Origin: Candidatus Uabimicrobium amorphum | GTDB lineage: Bacteria > Planctomycetota > Uabimicrobiia > Uabimicrobiales > Uabimicrobiaceae | Assembly (NCBI RefSeq): GCF_009002475.1 | Contig: NZ_AP019860.1 | Coordinates: 2,790,001 to 2,854,000 of the forward strand | DNA: 64,000 bases | Reading direction: 5' to 3' | Program-made: the position numbers and the translations under genes | Notes under the pieces: generated by a model | The model's input: only the letters and a program-made list of their open reading frames with translations | The model's database searches: none | Told to the model about the DNA's origin: nothing | In this document: piece by piece, positions 45,147-53,600 of the stretch | Numbering within the stretch: the stretch's first letter is position 1 | Layout of the letters: every line of letters begins with the position of its first letter

Positions 45147-46106
45147 TTATGGCAATGCCTCGCCTCTACCCGCGATAAACAACTCATACCATTCGCAGCG
45201 CGTTAACTCAAAATGCGCCGCATCGCATGCATTGTGAATGCGCTCTGGATTACAACTACCTATAACCGCTTGAATTTGTGCCGGATGTTTCAAAATCCAT
45301 GCGATTGCAATCGCAGCAGGGTTGGTGTTATATTTTTCGGCAAGTTTGTACAATACCTTTTGCACTGCGTCCACAAGTGGTTCATTGGTATTATGTTCAA
45401 ATATACGACCTGCTGCCAACGGCCCCCATGCTTGCAAAGTAATTTCGTGAAAACGACAGTACTCCACGAGACCTGTGCACCCTGTAGACTCCACAGAACA
45501 ATTACCAGCAATGCCCGAATTAAATACATCACTGTGCAAAACGTTGAGTTGTATTTGATTGACAACAATAGGCATGTCAAGGTGCTTGCGTAAATACTCT
45601 ATTTGCATGGGGGTATGGTTACTCACCCCAAAAAAACGTACCTTGCCACTAGAACGCAACTCCGCGAATGCCGCAGCAACCTCTTCACCTTCGACAAGAA
45701 TATCCGGACGATGCAAAAGTAAAATGTCCAGGTGATCTACCTGTAACCGTTTGAGGCTTTCCTCAACAGAAGAAACAATGTGCTCACGACTAAAATCATA
45801 ATGCCCCACATGATGCTCATTCGCGATGCGAATTCCACATTTGCTTTGAATAATAATTTTTTCACGTAAATCCGGCTTGTCTTGAATCAGCTTTGCAAAA
45901 GCCTGCTCTGATTTTCCAAAACAGTATATATCGGCATGGTCGAAAACATTAATCCCACTAGCCAATGCCGCCTCCAATGCATGTATCGCATTTTCTTGTG
46001 CCGCACTACTAAGAGCATCATGATCCCAGCCACCGCCAATTCCCATACATCCATATACAATGCGTGAAGCTTCATAAGGTGTATTATTTATTTTTTGTTG
46101 TTTCAT
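45147..46106 (-). CDS. Aldo/keto reductase (YdhF-like group)
   Basis: A 319-residue TIM-barrel reductase: GINVFDHADIYCFGKSEQAF (active Asp and Tyr), IIIQSKCGI (active Lys), LDILLLHRPD (His), GVSNHTPMQIEYL and IAWILKHPAQIQAVIGSCNPERI (NADPH binding). Should reduce aldehydes or ketones with NADPH. The frame opens with TTG 46118 and has three nearby Met codons; GGAG at 46114-46117 fits ATG 46106 at six bases. It is divergent from the SDR gene across a hexanucleotide repeat tract. Confidence 0.93.
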   Translation of the reverse strand: MKQQKINNTPYEASRIVYGCMGIGGGWDHDALSSAAQENAIHALEAALASGINVFDHADIYCFGKSEQAFAKLIQDKPDLREKIIIQSKCGIRIANEHHVGHYDFSREHIVSSVEESLKRLQVDHLDILLLHRPDILVEGEEVAAAFAELRSSGKVRFFGVSNHTPMQIEYLRKHLDMPIVVNQIQLNVLHSDVFNSGIAGNCSVESTGCTGLVEYCRFHEITLQAWGPLAAGRIFEHNTNEPLVDAVQKVLYKLAEKYNTNPAAIAIAWILKHPAQIQAVIGSCNPERIHNACDAAHFELTRCEWYELFIAGRGEALP

Positions 46107-46152
46107 TTTCATCTCCAATTTGTAATTATCATAACCATAGCCATCACATAAT

Positions 46153-46248
46153 CGTAGCCGTAATCGTCACCGTGACCGTGACCCTGACCGTAATCGTAGC
46201 CGTCACCGTAATCGTAGCCGTCACCGTAATCGTAGCCGTCACCGTAAC
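46153..46248. repeat. Hexanucleotide-based tandem repeat (18-bp higher-order unit)
   Basis: The tract is built of CGTNNN hexamers (CGTAAT, CGTAGC, CGTCAC, CGTGAC). Three exact 18-bp units, CGTAATCGTAGCCGTCAC, lie at 46189-46242, flanked by degenerate units and ending CGTAAC. It fills most of the space between the divergent aldo-keto reductase (46106) and SDR (46268) starts. It is translated only in the artificial extension of the SDR frame. Confidence 0.85.
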
Positions 46249-46267
46249 TAAACAACAGGAGCAATAC

Positions 46268-47053
46268 GTGAATATCTCTCTAACCAACAAACAAGCCATT
46301 ATTTGTGGCGCCAGCCAAGGAATTGGACGCGCCACAGCGATTCAATTCGCAAATCTAGGTGCCAGTACATTGTTACTAGCGCGTAATGAAGAAAAACTAC
46401 AAGAAATTATACGCGATTTACCACAAAAAGACGCACAACAACACCACTATCTCGTTGTAGATCTTTCTCAACCGCAACAAACGCTCGAATGCGTAAATAA
46501 ATTCCTAAAAGACAAACCGATACATATTTTAGTCAATAATTGTGGTGGACCCAAGCCAGGTAGTTTAATTGATGCACACCTAGACGATTTTGACAACGCC
46601 TTCACACCACACTTGAAAGCATCACATCTTCTGGTACAGTCTTTACACAAAAGAATGGCTGCCGAAAACTATGGACGTGTTATCAACATCATATCCACAT
46701 CTGTCAAACAGCCGATCCGCGGGTTGGGTGTCTCCAACACCACGCGTGGAGCGATGGCGAGTTGGGCGAAAACACTAGCTGCAGAACTAGGTCCACTGAA
46801 TATTACCGTAAACAATGTACTCCCTGGTTATACCGCAACAGAACGCTTACAATCCATTATTGCAAACAAAGCCACTAAAAACAATAGCAGCACTGACGAA
46901 GTCACCGCTACCATGAAAAAACAAGTACCTCTCGGTAGATTTGCCACTGCAACGGAAGTCGCAAACGCCATTGCATTTCTTGCTTCTCCTGCGGCAAGTT
47001 ACATAAATGGAATTTCTCTTGCCGTAGATGGTGGGCGTACCGAAAGTTTATAG
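46268..47053 (+). CDS. SDR-family oxidoreductase with atypical active site
   Basis: A 261-residue SDR: CGASQGIG cofactor loop, NNCGGPKPG, NIISTS with the catalytic Ser, PGYTATERL, and GRFATATEVANAIAFLAS...ISLAVDGG at the end. The usual YxxxK is replaced; the aligned segment is VSNTTRGAMASWAKTLAAELG, with SN..R in place of Y..K, as in a divergent SDR subgroup with unproven catalysis. The frame extends back through the tandem repeat; GTG 46268 with AGGAG six bases upstream is the start. Its stop overlaps that of the convergent methyltransferase by 6 bp. Confidence 0.88.
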   Translation: MNISLTNKQAIICGASQGIGRATAIQFANLGASTLLLARNEEKLQEIIRDLPQKDAQQHHYLVVDLSQPQQTLECVNKFLKDKPIHILVNNCGGPKPGSLIDAHLDDFDNAFTPHLKASHLLVQSLHKRMAAENYGRVINIISTSVKQPIRGLGVSNTTRGAMASWAKTLAAELGPLNITVNNVLPGYTATERLQSIIANKATKNNSSTDEVTATMKKQVPLGRFATATEVANAIAFLASPAASYINGISLAVDGGRTESL

Positions 47054-47791
47054 TGAAATAACGCGAAAAAGATAAAGAGCAAACCCCAAGGTGTCGCGTC
47101 CATATCGTAGATAATTCTTACGCCATAACCTAATGTGCTTTAACATATCTTCGTTGTCTTCGTCTTCGGGGTTCTCTATCACATAATCTTCAATCGAACG
47201 TGAATACAGCCACTCGTAGTTGTCAAAATCTTCCTCACTTGCTGTATGCGAATAAAGCGGTACTAGATTGTGCTTTATAGCAACATCAACGTTTTGCCAG
47301 TGGGAATAATAATCGTTTTCACTGGCATGAAGATACTGCAAATACTCGCTATGTGGCTTTTGTTTCCAATACCCTTCGGCAAACAACATTTGTCCATTTT
47401 TCTTTAGCAAAGGAATCAACACCTGCAAAGATTTCTCATAACCCCCTAAAGCATGAGAGGAACCTGTGCATATCACAAGATCAACAGAATTAGGCGCAAT
47501 CTTTTGGATAAATTTTTGGGCATCCATATGCTCAAAATGTATATCTTGCATACCTTGGCCGCGTCTCACCGCTTGCTGTATCGTCGCTTCGCAAATGTCG
47601 ACACCGCGTGCATGGATGGCGTACTCTTTGGCAATGCGAACAAGTATCTCGCCATTTCCGCACCCTATGTCTACGACAACAGCATTTTCCGGTAGTTGTA
47701 GTTCACGAATAATTTTATGTATTTTACTTTCGCTAATAGGGTTATAAAATACATGACGACGATGGGCGATAAACGAACGTTTATTTCTCAT
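47048..47791 (-). CDS. Class I SAM-dependent methyltransferase
   Basis: A 247-residue Rossmann-fold methyltransferase with motif I VVDIGCGNGEIL, an acidic residue after strand 2 (ARGVDICEATI), HFEHMDAQKF, and motif IV VDLVICTGSSHALGGYEKSLQVLIPLLKKNGQMLFAEGYW. It is of the ubiE/small-molecule type; substrate unknown. The C-terminal third is acidic and Tyr-rich. It ends within the stop of the convergent SDR gene and is divergent from the NACHT-WD40 gene. Confidence 0.9.
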   Translation of the reverse strand: MRNKRSFIAHRRHVFYNPISESKIHKIIRELQLPENAVVVDIGCGNGEILVRIAKEYAIHARGVDICEATIQQAVRRGQGMQDIHFEHMDAQKFIQKIAPNSVDLVICTGSSHALGGYEKSLQVLIPLLKKNGQMLFAEGYWKQKPHSEYLQYLHASENDYYSHWQNVDVAIKHNLVPLYSHTASEEDFDNYEWLYSRSIEDYVIENPEDEDNEDMLKHIRLWRKNYLRYGRDTLGFALYLFRVISL

Positions 47792-47909
47792 GAATTCTCC
47801 AAATAGTTTTGTCAGTTTACGTATAGAATATATTTACATACAAAAAAACGATCGCGAACGGATCGATAACAACCTGCGCATGTCAATATAAACATTAGGA
47901 GATTACACA

Positions 47910-50900
47910 ATGTATATCTGGAAAACAATAAAAATATTTGTTAGCTCTACTTTTCGAGATTTAGAGAAAGAACGCGACGAATTGTCGGTAGCATTTCGCA
48001 ATTTGCAGCAAAAAGTATTTTCGCGAAACCTACACATTACTCCTTACGATTTGCGCTGGCAAGATCAAAACGATCCCAACTTAGTTCGTTGGTGCTTAGA
48101 TAAAGTCGAAAAGTGTGAATACTTTGTGGGAATTATTGGTAACCGTTACGGCTGGCAACCTCCATATGACTACTTTGGTGACGAAAATATCCAAAGTATT
48201 TCCATTACCGAAATGGAAATACGCAAAGCATTAGAATGCACCGACAAGAAAAAACGATTTTTTTGTTTTTTACAACATGAAGAAACACCTTCACCACAAA
48301 TTGTCCAGTTGAAAGAACTCCTCAAGGACGAAAAAATTATTCATGTCCAGCAACAAGATATTTCGTCCTGCGTTTACAATACATTCTCACAAATGCTTGA
48401 TGATACATACCCAATACAAAAACAAACAACACGTGATAACTACATGGAAATTGTTCGCGAAATGATCGAAGAAAAATCTCGTGGTTTCACTGGACGCAAA
48501 GAGTTGTTGAGTAAACTCCATAACTTCTTACAAACAAAAAATGGCCAAAAAAACACCATAGTCATTGAAGGCGTTGCTGGATGCGGAAAATCAGCAATTG
48601 TTTCACAATTTCTCTGTGAAATTTCTCAAAAAAAAATTGCTCACTATGTCGGTACTTTCGAAAATCAGAGTTTGTATCACTTGCATCGTAGTCTTGGAGC
48701 GCAGCTTTTACAACTAGGTTTTATCGAAAAACTGCAACAACTCCCCCAACAACTCAGCAAACAAATACAAAACACACTGCAAAATATAGAGGAGCCACTA
48801 GTTGTTGTGATTGATGGTGTCGATGAATTTGCCAATCGTCGCGACTTTTTTCAGTGGTGGCCAACAAACATATCCAAAAATGTGCGCGTGATTTGGACAG
48901 CACGTCTCGGAGAAAACTATTCTTGCCAAGTTCATCCCATAGTGGTACCTGCGTTGGAAGAACAAGATATGCGCACAATCATTGACCATCAACGTAGTAA
49001 AGTACGTATTTCTTCTGAGCAAGAAGATTTGTTGTTACAATATTCGCAAGGAAATCCATTATATCTAAAGGTTGCTTTGGAAGAAATTAGTTTAGGAGGT
49101 ATTGCTGTGGGTCAATTGGCCAAGAACATCGACGCGTTGTTTCAACAAGTAATGCAACGCTTGCAAACAAAATATAACCAAGATATGGTATGCGATTATC
49201 TGGGCCTAATTGCTGCTAGCTCTTTGGGAATGACCGAAATGGAACTACGCGAATGTTTATCAACAAAATATGCCTCCGACGAATACCAAGCATTTTGTAT
49301 AGAAGCTAGCGAAAGCTTTGCCAGTTTTTTCTCACCACGTAAGGATATATACCAATTTTTCCACCAAGAGTTCGAACGTTCCGTAAAAATGATGTTGGGA
49401 CGTGGTCGCATGCGTGACTACCATAGTACCTTAGCACAGTTTTTTTGGGACAAAGGTTTTGATTACGATCGTTCGTTAATGGAACTCCCCTTCCAGTTAC
49501 AGTGGGGAGAACGCTATAGTGAATCTCTACAAATCCTAACAGATATCGACTTCTTGTGTGCCAAATGCCAGCGTGGTATGGTTGTGGATCTTCTCAACGA
49601 TTTAAAATTTGCCGCAGAAACAACGATTATGCCTATACCTGAAGATTTGAAAATTCATGTTGGTGAAGCACATGTATCGAGGAATACGTTGCGACTTATT
49701 CGAAATGCATTGGAAGTAGATCTCTCATTTTTAATCAAACATCCACAAGAGTTATTTACCTGCTTATGGAATCAAATTTTTTGGCATGACAGTCCACTCG
49801 CACAGCAATACTACCCACAGCAAACAAACGTCGTTAATAACAACATGCACCAACTGGTCGAATTTTGGCGGCAGAGTAAAGTACGAAATAGTCTATGGTT
49901 GCGTAGTTTAAGACCTCTCCCTCATCGCCTCGATTCTCCCTTACGAAGAATTCTACGTGGACATCAAGACCCTATTAGAACGATGGCCTTATCCCCCAAT
50001 ACCATGTACCTAGCCTCAGGTGATCAAAAAGGAAAAATTTGTATTTGGGAACTCGCAACAGGAAAACTCCTACAAGGAATAGAGGCACACGCACGCGATA
50101 TTTCCCATTTAGTCTTTAGCGAAGATAGTCTCAAAATCATCAGTGGTTCATTCGACGAAACAGTAAAGGTATTTGCTGTAGAAAGTGGAGAGTGTATTCA
50201 TACTCTTTGTGGACACCAAGGAGCGGTGATGGGCGTGGCTCACAGCCAAAGATATATTTTTTCCGCGGCAATGGATCAAACTTTACGCGTGTGGGATTTA
50301 GAAAACGGTACTTTAATTTCACACATGATGAGCGAAAATGAATTGAGTGGCATTGCCGTATATGATAACACTCATGTCATCGTTACCGGAGAAAAATCTA
50401 TCGAAATGTGGAATATCGACAAATTACAATGTGTAGATTCGGTAACGCAAAACGCAGAAATTTCCTGTTTACATATACATGACAATGCTATATTCACCGC
50501 CTCGCAAGACAAAAAAATATACAAATGGCTTGTGGAAAAATCAGGGAAAATTAATCCTTCGCCTGCTTTTATTTTAGAAAGGCATCGTGACATTATCAGT
50601 GACTTACACGTGGAAGATAATACGCTCATTTCCAGCTCTTTTGATAAAACAATTGCTATTTCACAGCTAGATAGTAATACACAAAAGCAGCTTGATGCCC
50701 ATGAAAATTGGGTGAGTGCCATATGCCGAGATGGACAAACTATCTACACTTGTTCATGGGATTCCTCTATTCGTGTATGGAGCCTGGACAATATCGAAAA
50801 TCCGTTGTACACTTTGCAAGGACACACAAATGACATAGAAAGCTATTTGCTAAGTTCCGACGGCAAACACATCGTCACCGTAGGTAAAGATCACAAAGTG

Positions 50901-51590
50901 AATATTTGGAATGAACAAGGAGTGTTACTACAGTCCATCCCACGACAAAAAGGGCATCTCGACAGTATTGCCATCACTCCAGATACCACAAAATTAGTCT
51001 CTGCGGGAGGAAGCGAAGGAACGACAATTGAAATTTGGGACACCGCAACTGGACAGTGTGTGCAAAATCTGGATAGCAAAAGCAGTCGTATCATGCATGT
51101 CGCCGCAAATCGCGACGCCACCATAATCGCCGCTGGGCACATGAATGGTAGTATTTGGTTATGGAAAGATAACACAGAAATGCGTATAGAGGCTCACCGC
51201 GGTTTTGTCAGTACTCTTGGATTTAGCAAAGATGACACGCGGATTGTTAGCAGTGGCAGCGACAATTTTTTGCGTTTTTGGAATGTCACAACCCAAGAAT
51301 TACAATGCGAAATTTCCTTAGAAGACAAAGTAGAAACCGTAACCATTCACGACTCTTACGTAAGTTGTAAGATACAAGGAAACAACAACCATTGGGATTT
51401 TGAAGGAAATCCTTACAGCGAAACTCACGTAGAGTCAAAGCACAGTATTGACAATTCCGGCGACTACACTACACTGAAAATCTCTGATCAAAAAACTGCC
51501 TTTCCCATACGACTAAAGGAACCGAAAATCGTTGCCAATCGTCTATATGGATATCACAACAATCATTTGTTTATTTTACAGATAGGCTAA
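47910..51590 (+). CDS. TEP1-like STAND protein: DUF4062, NACHT NTPase, WD40 propeller
   Basis: A 1226-residue protein. Residues 5-150 are a DUF4062 domain (IKIFVSSTFRDLEKERDEL, LRWQDQ, CEYFVGIIGNRYGW, SITEMEIRKAL), a TIR-like fold. An NTPase of NACHT/STAND type follows: Walker A GVAGCGKS (221-228), Walker B LVVVIDGVDEF (297-307), then WTARL and a winged-helix/helical region to about 680. About 12 WD40 units (690-1226) form one or two propellers, many with the GH...W[DE] signature. The same order occurs in vertebrate TEP1 and NWD1. STAND proteins are ligand-triggered switches; bacterial ones include antiphage defence, which is possible here. No defence genes are next to it. TAGGAG precedes the ATG. 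Confidence 0.92.
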   Translation: MYIWKTIKIFVSSTFRDLEKERDELSVAFRNLQQKVFSRNLHITPYDLRWQDQNDPNLVRWCLDKVEKCEYFVGIIGNRYGWQPPYDYFGDENIQSISITEMEIRKALECTDKKKRFFCFLQHEETPSPQIVQLKELLKDEKIIHVQQQDISSCVYNTFSQMLDDTYPIQKQTTRDNYMEIVREMIEEKSRGFTGRKELLSKLHNFLQTKNGQKNTIVIEGVAGCGKSAIVSQFLCEISQKKIAHYVGTFENQSLYHLHRSLGAQLLQLGFIEKLQQLPQQLSKQIQNTLQNIEEPLVVVIDGVDEFANRRDFFQWWPTNISKNVRVIWTARLGENYSCQVHPIVVPALEEQDMRTIIDHQRSKVRISSEQEDLLLQYSQGNPLYLKVALEEISLGGIAVGQLAKNIDALFQQVMQRLQTKYNQDMVCDYLGLIAASSLGMTEMELRECLSTKYASDEYQAFCIEASESFASFFSPRKDIYQFFHQEFERSVKMMLGRGRMRDYHSTLAQFFWDKGFDYDRSLMELPFQLQWGERYSESLQILTDIDFLCAKCQRGMVVDLLNDLKFAAETTIMPIPEDLKIHVGEAHVSRNTLRLIRNALEVDLSFLIKHPQELFTCLWNQIFWHDSPLAQQYYPQQTNVVNNNMHQLVEFWRQSKVRNSLWLRSLRPLPHRLDSPLRRILRGHQDPIRTMALSPNTMYLASGDQKGKICIWELATGKLLQGIEAHARDISHLVFSEDSLKIISGSFDETVKVFAVESGECIHTLCGHQGAVMGVAHSQRYIFSAAMDQTLRVWDLENGTLISHMMSENELSGIAVYDNTHVIVTGEKSIEMWNIDKLQCVDSVTQNAEISCLHIHDNAIFTASQDKKIYKWLVEKSGKINPSPAFILERHRDIISDLHVEDNTLISSSFDKTIAISQLDSNTQKQLDAHENWVSAICRDGQTIYTCSWDSSIRVWSLDNIENPLYTLQGHTNDIESYLLSSDGKHIVTVGKDHKVNIWNEQGVLLQSIPRQKGHLDSIAITPDTTKLVSAGGSEGTTIEIWDTATGQCVQNLDSKSSRIMHVAANRDATIIAAGHMNGSIWLWKDNTEMRIEAHRGFVSTLGFSKDDTRIVSSGSDNFLRFWNVTTQELQCEISLEDKVETVTIHDSYVSCKIQGNNNHWDFEGNPYSETHVESKHSIDNSGDYTTLKISDQKTAFPIRLKEPKIVANRLYGYHNNHLFILQIG

Positions 51591-51647
51591 TATTTGATGT
51601 TACAGAGAAACATCATTCAGTGAAAGAAAATGTAAATAACGTAGGGG

Positions 51648-51673
51648 GGATTGCCGAAAACAACGGACAATCC
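51648..51673. terminator. Hairpin between convergent genes
   Basis: GGATTGCCG and CGGACAATCC form a 9-bp stem with one bulged A and a 7-base loop. A second hairpin, TGATGTT / AACATCA (51595-51601, 51609-51615), starts just after the NACHT-WD40 stop. Both lie between convergent genes, so a bidirectional terminator is likely, though T-runs are absent. Confidence 0.5.
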
Positions 51674-51679
51674 ATCCCA

Positions 51680-52633
51680 TTATCCGCGAGGTTGTACTTG
51701 TGGTTGATATTCGATATTATGGCCACACAAAATATTTAGACACTTGACTAAATCGATCGTATGCAAAGACAAAACGGAACGAAAGTCATCCCGACGGTAC
51801 CCACCAAATAAACTCAAGGAAACAGGTAGAGGCCGTCCTGTCTCTAGTTCAACTTCATTGACCCACTCATAGAATATCTTTGAGCATTCAATCCATTCCT
51901 CTGTGGTTAATTGACGTCCAATGTCATCTAACTCATGACTATCTGCACCGTGACAAAATACAACATAGTGCAATTTCTTATTGACGAATTCATCTTTTAG
52001 AAGCTGTAAAATTATTTTCAAATTTTTTAGATATTCCTCATGCTCCGTTTCAATGTTGACATTCCAACCTTTTGGTACCGCTTCATTCAAATCCGGAACA
52101 AATTCCCTACTATCCTCGATACTATTCCCGTAATGTCCATCTAGATCAATATAAGCACCACATACACCTAATTCTCGATAAAGCCGTATAGAAGCGATGA
52201 CCTGACCAGAAAAAGCGCAAAATAAAGCTCCATGTTGTGGTATAGCATGATGAAAACCGCTAGTCGGGCTAAAACTTATCTCATTAGGATGCTCTATGGC
52301 ATAACGAATAGCATGGTAAAAGCTTGCGTTCGTGTAGCGAACAGTTTCAGCATATTGGCGAGACCATTTAATACCAAGAGTATCATGACCACTACAGTAA
52401 GGTTCTTTACCAGCAAAAAACCCTTCCACGTACTCTGGTTTATGTGCGACGAAAAATTGATCTTTGGTAAAAGGTGCAAAATCTGACTTTATCTCAAAAA
52501 ATTGATCTAAATCTTGTTCGGCAAGGTACTCCAGTAACAACTTGGGCTTAAGAGGAGATCTACTTTCATCAAAACTTTGAATGGAATAAACTTGTTCTCC
52601 TCTATAAAAAGTAACTATTTTATTTTTTTTCAT
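51680..52633 (-). CDS. Histone deacetylase-like amidohydrolase
   Basis: A 317-residue arginase/deacetylase-fold protein. The active-site signature is kept: SGFHHA (His pair), YIDLDGHYGNS (zinc ligands Asp and His), GADSHELDDIG (third ligand Asp), and GGY near the end (transition-state Tyr). Bacterial members deacetylate polyamines or other acetyl amides, and in some pathways act on sugars or lipids. Its ATG is inside the stop of the 31-residue membrane peptide (ATGA overlap); the TTG at 52645 that opens the frame is less likely. It is the last gene of the htrA-selB operon. Confidence 0.88.
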   Translation of the reverse strand: MKKNKIVTFYRGEQVYSIQSFDESRSPLKPKLLLEYLAEQDLDQFFEIKSDFAPFTKDQFFVAHKPEYVEGFFAGKEPYCSGHDTLGIKWSRQYAETVRYTNASFYHAIRYAIEHPNEISFSPTSGFHHAIPQHGALFCAFSGQVIASIRLYRELGVCGAYIDLDGHYGNSIEDSREFVPDLNEAVPKGWNVNIETEHEEYLKNLKIILQLLKDEFVNKKLHYVVFCHGADSHELDDIGRQLTTEEWIECSKIFYEWVNEVELETGRPLPVSLSLFGGYRRDDFRSVLSLHTIDLVKCLNILCGHNIEYQPQVQPRG

Positions 52634-52725
52634 AAATAACGCCAATCATCGAAATTAGATTGTTGCTTACGACCGTAAAAAAGCAATACGGCAATGGTAA
52701 TGGCACCAACCAAAAATAGATTCAC
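52630..52725 (-). CDS. 31-residue single-TM peptide between epimerase and deacetylase
   Basis: A GTG-started frame of 31 codons: a hydrophobic stretch (NLFLVGAITIAVLLFYG) followed by a polar end (RKQQSNFDDWRYL). It starts in a GTGA overlap with the epimerase stop and ends in an ATGA overlap with the deacetylase start, so it fills the gap exactly in the operon direction. This double coupling and the clean TM profile are the evidence; no separate ribosome binding site is clear. It is likely to anchor or regulate a neighbour at the membrane. Confidence 0.65.
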   Translation of the reverse strand: MNLFLVGAITIAVLLFYGRKQQSNFDDWRYL

Positions 52726-53600
52726 CTTCCCAACGCCCACTTCTTCGTACGACTTAAACCTTCCTCTAATGAGATTTTAGGTTGCCAATCATATAATTTC
52801 TGTGCCAAATCGCAATTTACGACAAAATCATGGAAGGCATTGTGCGGAAAGCGAATTTTGTTGTTTTTCGCATAGTCGCGAAACTCAGAGAGCGACAGGT
52901 TAAGGTTTTCGATCTCTGGTAGTGGTACATCGCAAACCTGTGCCATTGTTTTTAGGTAAGTGTCCCAATCAAAATGAATCCCCGCGGCATTGACCGTTAC
53001 ATTTTTCTTCGAAGACAACAAAGATGCCACAATAAGACATGCCAAATCTTCTACATAAATATAGCTATTGCGTACAAAAATTTTGCCGGGAAAGGCAATT
53101 TTATCTTTGTGGATCTCTTCAAAAAAATACCGCCCACGTTCCTCATGAGAATCGTCTTCTCCATACACAACCGCTGGCCGTATAATAACATGCGTTCTTT
53201 TGCGCACAGCATCTTCGGCTTGGATTTTATTGTGCCCATATTTATGGTGTTGACAAGTAGAAACAGCAGTACTTTCATCTATATGACAACTACTGATCTC
53301 CCCATATACCGCAGAAGAAGAAATCAAAACGTAGACATCTGCACGCAAAGACTCATTGACCACCTCGACATCTTTTCGCGTAAAAGCCGCTAAATCAACA
53401 ACAGCATCAAAACTTTTTCCTTGTAAACGTCGACGAAAGGCGGGAATGTCTTTGCGATTCAAGCAGATATTCTCAACACCTTCATGTAGAGGATCTTGCA
53501 TACGACGATATACATTGACAACATTGCACTGCTTTGCCAATAACATTGTTATTAATACGCGACCAATGAAGCCATTTCCTCCGATCACAAGAACTCTCAT
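52722..53600 (-). CDS. NAD-dependent epimerase/dehydratase family protein
   Basis: A 292-residue extended SDR: GGNGFIG cofactor loop (8-14), VVDLAAFTRKDVE, ISSSAVYGE (active Ser), YGHNKIQAE (Tyr-x-x-x-Lys active pair), IIRPAVVYGEDD and YIYVEDLACLIVASLL. It resembles nucleoside-sugar epimerases and the RNA-binding CSP41-type proteins; sugar nucleotide substrate unknown. Its start overlaps the selB stop by 4 bp, and its stop overlaps the small peptide gene. Confidence 0.92.
   Translation of the reverse strand: MRVLVIGGNGFIGRVLITMLLAKQCNVVNVYRRMQDPLHEGVENICLNRKDIPAFRRRLQGKSFDAVVDLAAFTRKDVEVVNESLRADVYVLISSSAVYGEISSCHIDESTAVSTCQHHKYGHNKIQAEDAVRKRTHVIIRPAVVYGEDDSHEERGRYFFEEIHKDKIAFPGKIFVRNSYIYVEDLACLIVASLLSSKKNVTVNAAGIHFDWDTYLKTMAQVCDVPLPEIENLNLSLSEFRDYAKNNKIRFPHNAFHDFVVNCDLAQKLYDWQPKISLEEGLSRTKKWALGR

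Noticed and set aside
46153..46248. Possible CRISPR array
   Set aside because: Units are contiguous 18-bp copies with no unique spacers, and no cas genes are present.
46064..46267. N-terminal extension of the SDR with TVTV/IVAV repeats, looking like a TM segment
   Set aside because: It is the translation of the CGTNNN repeat tract and overlaps the start of the aldo-keto reductase; the GTG at 46268 has a strong ribosome binding site.
47910..51590. Complete antiphage defence island
   Set aside because: Only the NACHT-WD40 gene fits; the neighbours (methyltransferase, SDR, epimerase, SelB) are not defence partners, so a defence system is a hypothesis for one gene only.
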